Below are positions 8,098 to 15,056 of a stretch of DNA of 64,000 nucleotides, in pieces; position 1 is the stretch's first letter, and each line of letters begins with the position of its first letter. The position numbers and the translations under genes were made by a program. Source of the DNA: Patescibacteria group bacterium (GTDB lineage Bacteria > Patescibacteriota > Gracilibacteria > UM-FILTER-43-11); the NCBI GenBank assembly GCA_018817125.1, contig JAHIUN010000012.1, positions 33,378-97,377 of the forward strand, in the 5' to 3' direction. Under the pieces are notes generated by a model. The model did no database searches, was not told the origin of the DNA, and worked only from the letters and a program-made list of their open reading frames with translations.

Positions 8098-9765
8098 ATG
8101 AGTCTATTAGGTAAAAAATGGGTTATTAGGAATAGTGATGAGAGTCTGAATATTATTGCAAAGCTACTTCAGAATAGAGGTATTGATTCCCCCGAAAAGG
8201 CGGAATGGTTTTTTAATGGCACTCTCAAAAATCTTCATGACCCCAAGCTGTTAAAGGGAATTGAGAAAGCGGCGGAACGAATTGAGAAAGCCGTTGAAAA
8301 TAAAGAAAAAATCATGGTTTTTGGGGATTACGATGTGGACGGTGTCACCGCCACGGCGATTTTGTATGATTTTTTGAAAAAGGCCGGAGCCGATGTGCAT
8401 TATTCCCTGCCCAATCGGGATAAAGATGGTTATGGCTTAAAAGATTACTTCATCCGCCGCTTTAAGGAGGAAGATGTTCAGTTGATTGTAACGGTTGACT
8501 GTGGAACTTCGAGTTTTAATGAGGTGCAGTTGGCCAATGAGCTGGGGATGGAAGTGATTGTGACTGACCATCATAGTATTCCCGAGAAACTCCCGCCCGC
8601 GTATATCATTGTTAACCCCCACCGTTCAGATTGTGAATATCCGAATAAAGACATCTGTGGTTCGACGGTGGCTTATAAACTTGTTTCTCTATTGGCTCGT
8701 GACCTGTGGCCAACTGAAAAAGCGGAGGAATATTTAGATCATCAGCTTGGAATTGTGGCTCTGGGGGTGGTGGGTGACTGCATGGCCTTAACAGGAGAGA
8801 ACCGGATTCTGGTCAGCGAGGGCATTAAGCGACTGACAGATGGCAGAAATCCAGGTGTCTTGGCCTTGCTGGAGAAGGCGAATATTTCTTACGGAAAAAT
8901 CACCAGCACAACAATTGGCTTTCAGATTGGTCCACGCCTCAACGCGGCGGGTCGGCTGGACGATCCTCAGCATGCCTTTGAGCTATTAATCGGTAATCTG
9001 GATAAGGCACAAACTTTAAATGATCTGAACGATAAGCGACGGCAGATGACTTATGACTATATAAAAGAAGCCGTGAAGGAAATCGAACAAATGGAATCCA
9101 TTCCCAATATCATCGTACTCCATAACAAAAAGTGGCAGGCGGGTTTGTTGGGTTTGATTGCGAATGGGGTTTCGGAAAAATTCAACCGCCCCACCATTGC
9201 CATGCAGGAGAAGGAAGATGAAATGATTGCTTCGATGCGAAGCGTGAATAATTTTGACATTACTACCGCTCTGCGTGAAACCACCAGTGATCTGTTTACT
9301 GCCTTTGGAGGGCACGCGATGGCAGGAGGATTTACCATGCCTAAGACGAATATGGATGAATTTTTGAAACGGGTTAAGACTGTGGGAGAAGAACGGATTA
9401 ACCCCGATGAATTCGTAAACACCCTCGACATTGACTGTGAGGTGAAGGAGGAAGAATTAAGTTTTGAGACGTGCCACAAACTCAACCGGCTGGAACCTTT
9501 CGGTGCGGAAAATCCGGAACCGACCCTGCTGATTAAAAACGCCAAAATCCTCGACATCCGACCTGTCGGCAAAGGGGAACATCTTCATTTGCCCATCCAG
9601 CATGGCGATAAAACCGTGGGGGCGATTGCCTTCCGTTTTGGCAAGCATCTTGATAAAATTGACCCGACAAAACCCTACGACATCGTGTTCAATCTGGAGA
9701 TCAATGAATGGAACGGTCACCAAAAACTGCAGATGAAAGTGGTGGATTTGAAACCATCTGAATAA
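8098..9765 (+). CDS. recJ: single-stranded-DNA exonuclease RecJ
   Basis: 555 residues from the ATG; a TTG five codons earlier (8083) is also possible. RecJ degrades single-stranded DNA 5' to 3' in recombination and mismatch repair. The DHH phosphoesterase motifs are clear: FGDYDVDGVTA near residue 77, VTVDCGTSS, VTDHHSIP near 157, and the DHHA1 motif FGGHAMAGGFT near 400, followed by the C-terminal OB-like domain that ends the protein. Length matches typical RecJ (~560). It stands alone on the plus strand with its own promoter. Confidence 0.93.
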   Translation: MSLLGKKWVIRNSDESLNIIAKLLQNRGIDSPEKAEWFFNGTLKNLHDPKLLKGIEKAAERIEKAVENKEKIMVFGDYDVDGVTATAILYDFLKKAGADVHYSLPNRDKDGYGLKDYFIRRFKEEDVQLIVTVDCGTSSFNEVQLANELGMEVIVTDHHSIPEKLPPAYIIVNPHRSDCEYPNKDICGSTVAYKLVSLLARDLWPTEKAEEYLDHQLGIVALGVVGDCMALTGENRILVSEGIKRLTDGRNPGVLALLEKANISYGKITSTTIGFQIGPRLNAAGRLDDPQHAFELLIGNLDKAQTLNDLNDKRRQMTYDYIKEAVKEIEQMESIPNIIVLHNKKWQAGLLGLIANGVSEKFNRPTIAMQEKEDEMIASMRSVNNFDITTALRETTSDLFTAFGGHAMAGGFTMPKTNMDEFLKRVKTVGEERINPDEFVNTLDIDCEVKEEELSFETCHKLNRLEPFGAENPEPTLLIKNAKILDIRPVGKGEHLHLPIQHGDKTVGAIAFRFGKHLDKIDPTKPYDIVFNLEINEWNGHQKLQMKVVDLKPSE

Positions 9766-9772
9766 TTAAATC

Positions 9773-9886
9773 TAATTGGAGGCCTTTCGCCTACGGCGAA
9801 GGAGACCTAATGGGAGACCTAATTGTTGGGAAACTGACTAACCCCAATTAGGCCCCCAATTAGGCCCCCAATTAGGCCCCCAATTA
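9773..9886. repeat. period-12 inverted array, no cargo (recJ-carA gap)
   Basis: Left half: TAATTGGAGGCC (9773-9784), a palindromic insert TTTCGCCTACGGCGAA (9785-9800), GGAGACC, TAATGGGAGACC (9808-9819), TAATTG. Right half, complementary in sense: CCCAATTA then three exact GGCCCCCAATTA units (9851-9886). Only ~17 bases separate the halves. The array begins 7 bases after the recJ stop and ends 6 bases before the carA ATG. Confidence 0.8.
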
Positions 9887-9892
9887 TTAAAT

Positions 9893-11065
9893 ATGAAACT
9901 TAAATTAATATTAAAAGACGGCACTGAGGTAATTGGAGAGTCGTTTGGTTTTTTGCCCAACTTCGCTAAAGCTTCGTCGGGCAGGTCAAAAGGCGAAGTG
10001 GATGGAGAGGTGGTTTTTAACACGGGCATGGTTGGGTATCCGGAAACGTTTACGGATCCCAGTTATCGAGGGCAGATTTTGGTTTGTACGTATCCGATGA
10101 TCGGGAATTACGGCTTTCCTTCGGAAAGAAACTTAAAACTCTCTTCGAGCCTGAGCCTCAGAGCCGAAGGCGAAACTCTAAACTCTAAAGTATCTGAACT
10201 TCTTGAAAGTAATAAATGTCATTTGCGCGGTATTATTGTGAGCGAGTATTGCGAGGAACCGTCTCACTGGCAGGCAAAAAAAACGCTGGCGGATTTCTTA
10301 AAAAAACACAAAATCCCGGCCATTCAGGGGGTGGATACACGGGCATTGACGCAAAAACTTCGGGAGCATGGAGTGATGCTTGGTAAGATTGTTCCGGAAA
10401 CAACAAAATACAGCAAGCAGATGATCTTCAGCGATCCGAATCTGGATAATCTGGTGGCGGAAGTCTCTCCTAAAAAAGAACAGGTGTTACTGCCAAAAGG
10501 ACGACACAAATGCACTGTGGCACTACTGGACTGCGGGATTAAACACAATATTATCCGTCACTTTTTAGATCGAGGATGCAAGGTGATCCGCCTGCCGTGG
10601 AATTATGATATTGCGAAGCTGAATGGCAAATATGACGGATTGTTTATCAGCAACGGACCCGGCGACCCTAAAACGGTCATGAAGACGACTGACTCCATCA
10701 AATATGTGATGAAGGAAAATAAACCGATCTTCGGCATCTGTTTGGGATGTCAGCTGATGGCTTTAGCGGTGGGCGGGGACACGTACAAATTAAAATACGG
10801 CCATCGTTCCGCCAACCAACCTTGTATAGATGAAAAGACGAAGCGATGTTACATCACTTCGCAAAATCACGGATTTGCCGTGAACTGGAAGACCATGCCA
10901 AAAAGCTGGAAAGTGTGGTTTAAAAATGCGAATGACGGAACCGTGGAGGGCATTAAACACGCTACCAAACCCTGGTTTGCTGTCCAGTTCCACCCCGAAG
11001 CCAGCCCCGGCCCCGAAGACCCAGCCTACTTGTTTGATGAGTTTGTGAATAAATTAACGAATTAA
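9893..11065 (+). CDS. carA: carbamoyl-phosphate synthase small subunit
   Basis: 390 residues. This glutamine amidotransferase subunit supplies ammonia for carbamoyl phosphate in pyrimidine and arginine synthesis. The N-terminal CPSase_sm_chain domain (FNTGMVGYPETFTDPSYRGQ) is followed by a class I glutaminase with ISNGPGDPKTV, the nucleophile Cys in FGICLGCQ (~280-287) and the FHPEASPGPED motif (~366). Two stretches are foreign to the family: NFAKASSGRS (~22-31) and SSSLSLRAEGETL (~82-95); both are encoded by palindromic elements found elsewhere in the window. The last codons (LTN-stop) come from a period-8 array. No carB is in the window. Confidence 0.92.
   Translation: MKLKLILKDGTEVIGESFGFLPNFAKASSGRSKGEVDGEVVFNTGMVGYPETFTDPSYRGQILVCTYPMIGNYGFPSERNLKLSSSLSLRAEGETLNSKVSELLESNKCHLRGIIVSEYCEEPSHWQAKKTLADFLKKHKIPAIQGVDTRALTQKLREHGVMLGKIVPETTKYSKQMIFSDPNLDNLVAEVSPKKEQVLLPKGRHKCTVALLDCGIKHNIIRHFLDRGCKVIRLPWNYDIAKLNGKYDGLFISNGPGDPKTVMKTTDSIKYVMKENKPIFGICLGCQLMALAVGGDTYKLKYGHRSANQPCIDEKTKRCYITSQNHGFAVNWKTMPKSWKVWFKNANDGTVEGIKHATKPWFAVQFHPEASPGPEDPAYLFDEFVNKLTN
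9955..9982. repeat. palindromic element inside carA
   Basis: A 28-base palindrome around CGCTAAAGCTTCG, translated in frame. Its complement matches the element at 42329-42356 at 23 of 28 positions (core CGAAGCTT-AGCG). It adds residues absent from CarA of other bacteria. Confidence 0.7.
10141..10171. repeat. 31-bp palindromic repeat inside carA, second copy at 59980
   Basis: The 31 bases starting CTCTTCGAGCCTGAGCC and ending GAGCCGAAGGC are identical to 59980-60010 in the rel-tig gap. Ends CTTCG and CGAAG and inner CTGAG and CTCAG can pair. In carA it is translated as part of SSSLSLRAEG. Confidence 0.8.
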
Positions 11066-11092
11066 CGAGATGACATTTGTCATATCGTTAAT
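11053..11092. repeat. period-8 inverted array at the carA stop
   Basis: Units ATTAACGA, ATTAACGA, GATGACAT, TTGTCATA, TCGTTAAT. The halves form a 15-bp stem with one mismatch around TT. The carA stop codon is inside the second unit. Confidence 0.6.
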
Positions 11093-11101
11093 TGTATTCG
11101 A

Positions 11102-11139
11102 AAAACCCCGCCTTATATCCAATCGGATAGCGGGGTTTT
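11102..11139. terminator. bidirectional terminator between carA and the small membrane protein
   Basis: AAAACCCCGC and GCGGGGTTTT pair, with an inner TATCC-AATC-GGATA stem. A-run and T-run on both sides make it usable from either strand, fitting the convergent genes. Confidence 0.8.
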
Positions 11140-11167
11140 CCTTTGATGTTACTTGTACATATTTCAG

Positions 11168-11365
11168 TCATTCATTTGACCCATTCCTGCAAATCAGGAT
11201 TAATCCTGGGATGAGGAGAAGGGCGAGGGGTAGGTAGCGGAGCCACTGGTACTCCGGATACATCTCGGCCAGCTTCATCGGCCCCATGAGCAGGAAGAAG
11301 ATCGCGGGGAGCAGTAGCGCCACCGCAATCGACTTCAGAACATCTACTGCTTTATTGGTCTCCAT
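11168..11365 (-). CDS. small two-helix membrane protein
   Basis: 65 residues with two hydrophobic segments (SIAVALLLPAIFFLLMG and YLPLALLLIPGLILIC) and a charged N-terminus. A strong ribosome-binding site (AGAGAGGTGATTA) precedes the ATG, which makes it a real gene despite its size. No family recognised; no gene is close enough upstream to suggest an operon. Confidence 0.6.
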   Translation of the reverse strand: METNKAVDVLKSIAVALLLPAIFFLLMGPMKLAEMYPEYQWLRYLPLALLLIPGLILICRNGSNE

Positions 11366-11603
11366 TAATCACCTCTCTTTGGGATGTATTAAAAAAGCGA
11401 CCCTTCAGTTTAATACCTTTTTTCAGGATTAAGTAACATCAAAGGTTTTAAAGACCAACACCACCCACAGCGCTAGGCTCGGGTAATATTAGGCGTTGGA
11501 TTATAAGGCCAAATTTCGCTTTTGACAATTCGAAAATTTTTTTATTAGACAACTTTTTAGAGTAATAGTCATTTCGTTATTTGGTCATTTTGTCTATAAA
11601 GGT

Positions 11604-11632
11604 TTGACGATTTCTCCCCCGAAACCTATACT
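11604..11632 (+). promoter_or_regulatory. promoter of the membrane-anchored HTH gene
   Basis: TTGACG (11604-11609), 17-base spacer, TATACT (11627-11632); ATG 42 bases later. The rest of 11366-11600 is AT-rich with a second TTGACA-like box near 11523; nothing else is recognised there. Confidence 0.65.
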
Positions 11633-11673
11633 AAACTTCGACATCTAATTACAAAATAAATAATACAAATCCT

Positions 11674-12303
11674 ATGAATAAGACCCTCTATGTTGACCGC
11701 ATCGAAGCGAGCAAAATTTTAAAAGTGTCCACTCGCACGATTGATCGTTATATGCGCAAACATCGCTTTAAAACACGCAAAGACGGACGACGCGTATTGA
11801 TTAAAAGAGTTGATGTCGACAAAATCATCAAAGAGCATATCGGCCGACTAGTAGATATTAATGAGGATAATTTTAACGATTTAATGAATGGTAATGGGTC
11901 TGACAACATGTCCAGCTTGGCTGTAAAAGATTTTAAGGTTAAAAAAATCAAACAAGGAGAACCGGGGTCTGCCGAAGAACGAGTTTATAAAGATCTTTAT
12001 CATGAGGTAAAAAATGAACTAAAAGAAAAACAGGAACGCTTAGAGGCCGCTACTTATCGCGTGGGTCAGCTGGAGTCACAGACCAAAAGCATGATTCCAA
12101 TGCTGGATTTCACTAAAAAGGAAAAGGAATTGCAGGAAGCGTATGTGACCATTGAGCAGAAAAATAAACAAGCTGGTGAAGTGATTGAGATTCTGCAGAA
12201 TAAAATCCGATCCGAACGAATTGCTAAATGGATTTACCTGTCACTTGTTGGCTTACTACTGGTTGCTGAACCGATTCTCTTCTTGCTGTGGGCGTTCGCC
12301 TAA
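11674..12303 (+). CDS. tail-anchored HTH / coiled-coil protein
   Basis: 209 residues. Residues ~5-50 are an excisionase/MerR-type helix-turn-helix (VDRIEASKILKVSTRTIDRY, then DGRRVLIKRVDVDKII). Residues ~100-185 are a charged coiled coil, and the end is a single membrane helix (WIYLSLVGLLLVAEPILFLL). A DNA-binding head tethered to the membrane by its C-terminus is a reasonable reading; possible roles are chromosome anchoring or signalling. Its stop codon is the first three bases of the period-12 array that follows. Confidence 0.75.
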   Translation: MNKTLYVDRIEASKILKVSTRTIDRYMRKHRFKTRKDGRRVLIKRVDVDKIIKEHIGRLVDINEDNFNDLMNGNGSDNMSSLAVKDFKVKKIKQGEPGSAEERVYKDLYHEVKNELKEKQERLEAATYRVGQLESQTKSMIPMLDFTKKEKELQEAYVTIEQKNKQAGEVIEILQNKIRSERIAKWIYLSLVGLLLVAEPILFLLWAFA

Positions 12304-12360
12304 TTGGAGGCCTGATGGGTGACCTTATGGGTGGTCTAATTGGTGACCTAATTGGTGTTT
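12301..12360. repeat. left period-12 array of four-helix-bundle cassette 1
   Basis: Exactly five 12-base units: TAATTGGAGGCC, TGATGGGTGACC, TTATGGGTGGTC, TAATTGGTGACC, TAATTGGTGTTT. The first TAA is the stop codon of the upstream gene. Confidence 0.85.
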
Positions 12361-12364
12361 TTTC

Positions 12365-12393
12365 TTGACGTTAAAATATAATGTGAATATGAT
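12365..12393 (+). promoter_or_regulatory. promoter inside cassette 1
   Basis: TTGACG (12365-12370), 17 bases, TATGAT (12388-12393), starting 5 bases after the left array. The cassette therefore appears to carry its own promoter. Confidence 0.65.
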
Positions 12394-12431
12394 TCGTATC
12401 CACTAAGTTTTTAGTATAAAGATGAATTAAT

Positions 12432-12797
12432 ATGTATTATAAAGATTTAAGAATATATAAACTTGCAGTTAGATTGCGGGATGAACTGCATGAAGAATTA
12501 AATAAAATCTCACAACCTTGGAATAATAAAGATATTGATCAAGCTAAGAGGTCATCCTCTTCGGCAGTATCAAATATCGTTGAAGGATATGGACGACGAT
12601 TTCATCCACGAGATCTAATCAAATTTTTGAACTATTCCATTACGTCCAGTGATGAGACGCAAAATCACACCCGTTCTTTGGGTAAAGATGATTATTTAAG
12701 CATAAAAAGATCTGAATATTTTCAAAGAAGTTATAAGACATTGTCGATTCAAACATTAAATTATTTGAATTATCATCGAAAAAAACATAATATCTAA
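12432..12797 (+). CDS. four-helix-bundle protein (S23/IVP-like)
   Basis: 121 residues. It has the family signature: an N-terminal YKDLRIYKLAVRL helix, the loop-helix SSSSAVSNIVEGYGRR (usual form NIAEG-x-R) at ~41-56, then FLNYSITSSDETQNH and a final helix. Members are encoded inside 23S rRNA intervening sequences of Leptospira and Coxiella, and the DGR accessory protein Avd has a similar fold and binds nucleic acid. No reverse transcriptase or rRNA is in this window. It is a diverged paralogue of the protein at 14582-14950. Function unknown; RNA or DNA binding is inferred from relatives. Confidence 0.85.
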   Translation: MYYKDLRIYKLAVRLRDELHEELNKISQPWNNKDIDQAKRSSSSAVSNIVEGYGRRFHPRDLIKFLNYSITSSDETQNHTRSLGKDDYLSIKRSEYFQRSYKTLSIQTLNYLNYHRKKHNI

Positions 12798-12802
12798 GTA
12801 TC

Positions 12803-12869
12803 GCTAATTAGGTTTCCCTCGCCAAAGGCGAGAGGTCACCAATTAGGCCCCCTATTAGATCACCAACAA
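12803..12869. repeat. right period-12 array of cassette 1
   Basis: GCTAATTA, a palindromic insert containing CTCGCCAAAGGCGAG (12818-12832), then GGTCACCAATTA (12834-12845), GGCCCCCTATTA, GATCACCAACAA. Orientation is opposite to the left array. Confidence 0.8.
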
Positions 12870-12874
12870 GAATT

Positions 12875-13522
12875 ATGATCGTTACTAATTTTAAAACTTA
12901 CCAATCCGCGACGGCAGAAAATGCCATTAAGCTGGCTAAAATCCACCAGCAGGTCGCGGAGGAATTAAATGTGGACATCCGCGTGGCGGTTCAGGCGGTT
13001 GATTTAGCAAAAGTGATTGACGCCATTAAGATCCCTGTTTTTGCTCAGCATATTGACCCCGTTGGTTTTGGTAGCCATACCGGCCATATTTTGCCAGAGG
13101 CTGTGAAGGCTGTGGGTGCCCAAGGAGCGATTTTAAACCATTCTGAACGACGACTGGACCGTGAAACACTAAAGCATTCTATTGAGCGTGCTAAGGAGGT
13201 GGGCCTGACCACCATTGTATGTGCGGAAACACCTGAGGAGGGAGCAAGTTTTTTAGAATTCGATCCGGATTATATCGCTGTTGAACCGCCAGAGCTGATT
13301 GGTGGTGATATTTCTGTATCCACCGCCCAGCCGGAGATCATTGAAAACGCGGCCAAGCTGATTGGTGGCGATAAATTATTGGTTGGAGCTGGCGTAAAAA
13401 ACGGCAAGGATGTAAGGATATGCATTAAACTCGGCGCCAAAGGGGTTTTATTGGCTAGCGGAATCACGAAAGCGGAAGATCCGAAAGCAGTGTTGATGGA
13501 CTTAGCTAGAGGTCTGTCTTAA
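12875..13522 (+). CDS. tpiA: triosephosphate isomerase, archaeal-type
   Basis: 215 residues, shorter than the ~250 of ordinary bacterial enzymes and matching the compact archaeal class. It interconverts dihydroxyacetone phosphate and glyceraldehyde 3-phosphate. Visible: the catalytic Lys in NFKTYQ (residue 7), the His in LNHSERR (~90), the Glu in YIAVEPPELIGGD (~135) and the phosphate loops VGAGVKNG and GVLLASGI. It sits directly behind the four-helix-bundle cassette and overlaps the convergent membrane-protein gene by 21 bases. With gpmI at 56042 it indicates lower glycolysis. Confidence 0.9.
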   Translation: MIVTNFKTYQSATAENAIKLAKIHQQVAEELNVDIRVAVQAVDLAKVIDAIKIPVFAQHIDPVGFGSHTGHILPEAVKAVGAQGAILNHSERRLDRETLKHSIERAKEVGLTTIVCAETPEEGASFLEFDPDYIAVEPPELIGGDISVSTAQPEIIENAAKLIGGDKLLVGAGVKNGKDVRICIKLGAKGVLLASGITKAEDPKAVLMDLARGLS

Positions 13523-13807
13523 CCTTCGGATAAAACTAACCAACAAACAGGATATTAAATAAAAACCTCCGATATACAGAGCAATAAAAATATATGACAG
13601 CCAATATAAACTTGGGTTCCAAAAAGGATCAAAGAATACGTAATACAGCGAGCTGAATATATGCAAAGGGCCATTGTATTCTGCCCCGAGTTTTGGAGAA
13701 TACGGCTGAAGGATCGGGAAGACCGGCAAGAAAAATAACCCTGCTGATAACACGATAGTGATTAAGACTTTTATAAAATTTGGTTTAAAAAAATTTTTCC
13801 AGTTCAT
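13502..13807 (-). CDS. hypothetical membrane protein
   Basis: 101 residues with two strong hydrophobic stretches (FIKVLITIVLSAGLFFLPV and YWLSYIFIALYIGGFYLISC) and an intervening aromatic loop. No family recognised. Its 3' end overlaps tpiA on the opposite strand by 21 bases. Confidence 0.6.
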   Translation of the reverse strand: MNWKNFFKPNFIKVLITIVLSAGLFFLPVFPILQPYSPKLGAEYNGPLHIFSSLYYVFFDPFWNPSLYWLSYIFIALYIGGFYLISCLLVSFIRRLRQTSS

Positions 13808-13847
13808 ATTTTTTAAATTAGATTATTAAATATACAAAGTATTCTCG

Positions 13848-14585
13848 CTAAACCTTTGCCGCGCTCATCGGCAGTACCCTCTTTTCATCCGCCTCTTCAA
13901 TGCCAATCGCTCCGTCGAGGCTAAAATGGCCCACACGGGTTCTTTGGAGCGCTGTTAAATAACCGCCTACGCCCAATTTTTCGCCAATATCCCGTGCTAA
14001 TGAACGGACGTAAAAGCCTTTTCCACAATGGATCTTGAGCTTAAGAACGGGCCATTTGTAATCCAGTAATTCGATTTGATGAATCGTGACTTCAGCGGGT
14101 TTCAGTTCCGGTTTTTCGCCCTTACGAGCTATCTCATAAGCCTTTTTACCTTTAATTTTTTTAGCGGAAAAATCAGGTGGCATCTGCTCAAAAGTACCTG
14201 TGAATTCTTCTAATATTTCTTCGATGGTAGTGATGGGAACTTCAGTTGCATCGGATATTTTTGTGATTTCCCCCTCTGAATCATCCGTCGTGCTGGTCGC
14301 CCCCAAAGTGATATCGCAAAAATATTCTTTATCCAGTCCGGTCAGCTTTTGGCATAACTTTGTTCCTTTGCCGATACAAAGAACGAGGACGCCGGTGGCC
14401 TGAGGGTCCAATGTGCCGGTGTGGCCGATTTTTTTGACGTTTAATTTATTGCGGATCTTAGCAACCACATCAAAAGACGTCCAGTCTTTGGGCTTATTTA
14501 TCACTAAAATCCCATCTAATACTCTATAGGCTCTCGAATTGTGGGCCGGGTTGTGGTTCGAATTGTGGGCCGAATAGTGGCTCAT
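13848..14585 (-). CDS. truB: tRNA pseudouridine-55 synthase
   Basis: 245 residues. TruB makes pseudouridine 55 in the T loop of tRNAs. GILVINKPKDWTSFDVV opens the conserved domain, and the catalytic Asp is in GHTGTLDPQATGVLVLC. The N-terminal ~20 residues (SHYSAHNSNHNPAHNS) are not part of the family: they are the translation of a period-12 repeat array, and no other ATG, GTG or TTG exists between them and the conserved start. The start codon overlaps the stop of the upstream four-helix-bundle gene as ATGA, suggesting translational coupling. Confidence 0.92.
   Translation of the reverse strand: MSHYSAHNSNHNPAHNSRAYRVLDGILVINKPKDWTSFDVVAKIRNKLNVKKIGHTGTLDPQATGVLVLCIGKGTKLCQKLTGLDKEYFCDITLGATSTTDDSEGEITKISDATEVPITTIEEILEEFTGTFEQMPPDFSAKKIKGKKAYEIARKGEKPELKPAEVTIHQIELLDYKWPVLKLKIHCGKGFYVRSLARDIGEKLGVGGYLTALQRTRVGHFSLDGAIGIEEADEKRVLPMSAAKV
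14536..14583. repeat. left period-12 array of cassette 2, inside truB
   Basis: Four units: GAATTGTGGGCC, GGGTTGTGGTTC, GAATTGTGGGCC, GAATAGTGGCTC. They encode the N-terminal extension of TruB on the minus strand. Confidence 0.85.
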
Positions 14586-14950
14586 GTTTTTTTTCTTAAA
14601 TAGTTAATTAAATTCAATATTCTGACTGATAGATTTTTATATCGTTTTATATAATTATCAGTTACTTCTATGTTTAGATGATTGCTATTTCTCAGCTTTT
14701 GTAAATGATTTTGTGCTTCGTCGCTAGATCCTAATGCAATATTTAAATAACGAATGAATTGTTTTAAGTAGAATCTATGGCTAAACCCTTCTGCAATATT
14801 GGAATGAACGGAGCTGGAGCATCTAAGTATCTGACCAGCTTCTACAATCGACCAATTATAAGGAATTCTTTTAACTAGATCAGCTATTTCTATGGCTAAA
14901 TCTAAAGCAATTTTATAAATCACTAAATCTTCTATTCTGTTTACTAACAT
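14582..14950 (-). CDS. four-helix-bundle protein (S23/IVP-like), second copy
   Basis: 122 residues, homologous over its length to the protein at 12432-12797: EDLVIYKIALDLAIEIADL, SSSVHSNIAEGFSHRF and LNIALGSSDEAQNHL mark the family. It ends in TGA overlapping the truB start. The inner parts of the cassette outside the gene are AT-rich. Role unknown; as for the first copy, nucleic-acid binding is inferred from relatives. Confidence 0.85.
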   Translation of the reverse strand: MLVNRIEDLVIYKIALDLAIEIADLVKRIPYNWSIVEAGQILRCSSSVHSNIAEGFSHRFYLKQFIRYLNIALGSSDEAQNHLQKLRNSNHLNIEVTDNYIKRYKNLSVRILNLINYLRKKT

Positions 14951-15008
14951 AATTATTTAATTACAAAATATTCGTTTAAATTCAAAAAGCTCTGCCATCT
15001 TAGCTCAA

Positions 15009-15056
15009 CTACAACTATTCGGTCAACCATCCGGCCCACAATACGAACCACTATCC
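15009..15056. repeat. right period-12 array of cassette 2, overlapping the murE stop
   Basis: Units CTACAACTATTC, GGTCAACCATCC, GGCCCACAATAC, GAACCACTATCC, opposite in sense to 14536-14583 (GGCCCACAATAC differs from the complement of GAATTGTGGGCC at one base). The murE TAG lies in the last unit. Confidence 0.8.

Larger units (their letters stand above)
12301..12869 (+). mobile_element. putative cassette: four-helix-bundle gene between inverted 12-mer arrays
   Basis: The unit consists of a left array (TAATTGGTGACC type), a sigma-70 promoter, the 121-codon gene, and a right array of complementary units (GGTCACCAATTA type). It starts at the upstream stop codon and ends 5 bases before the tpiA ATG. 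A second copy of the arrangement lies at 14536-15056. Mobility is inferred from the repeated architecture and the empty arrays, not shown. Confidence 0.45.
14536..15056 (-). mobile_element. putative cassette 2: four-helix-bundle gene between inverted 12-mer arrays
   Basis: Same architecture as 12301-12869, on the minus strand between murE and truB. The outer end of the right array covers the murE stop codon and the left array covers the truB start. The 12-mers are diverged from those of cassette 1 (GAATTGTGGGCC against TAATTGGAGGCC), so the two look like separate insertions or old copies. Confidence 0.45.

Noticed and set aside
9838..10029. Minus-strand ORF encoding repeated Gly-Pro-Asn-Trp
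   Set aside because: It is the chance translation of the period-12 array and overlaps carA on the other strand.
9773..12869. CRISPR array
   Set aside because: Repeats are 12 bases, directly adjoining, with inverted halves and no spacers; no cas genes.
12301..15056. Diversity-generating retroelement (because the four-helix-bundle protein resembles Avd)
   Set aside because: No reverse transcriptase, template repeat or variable repeat is present in the window.
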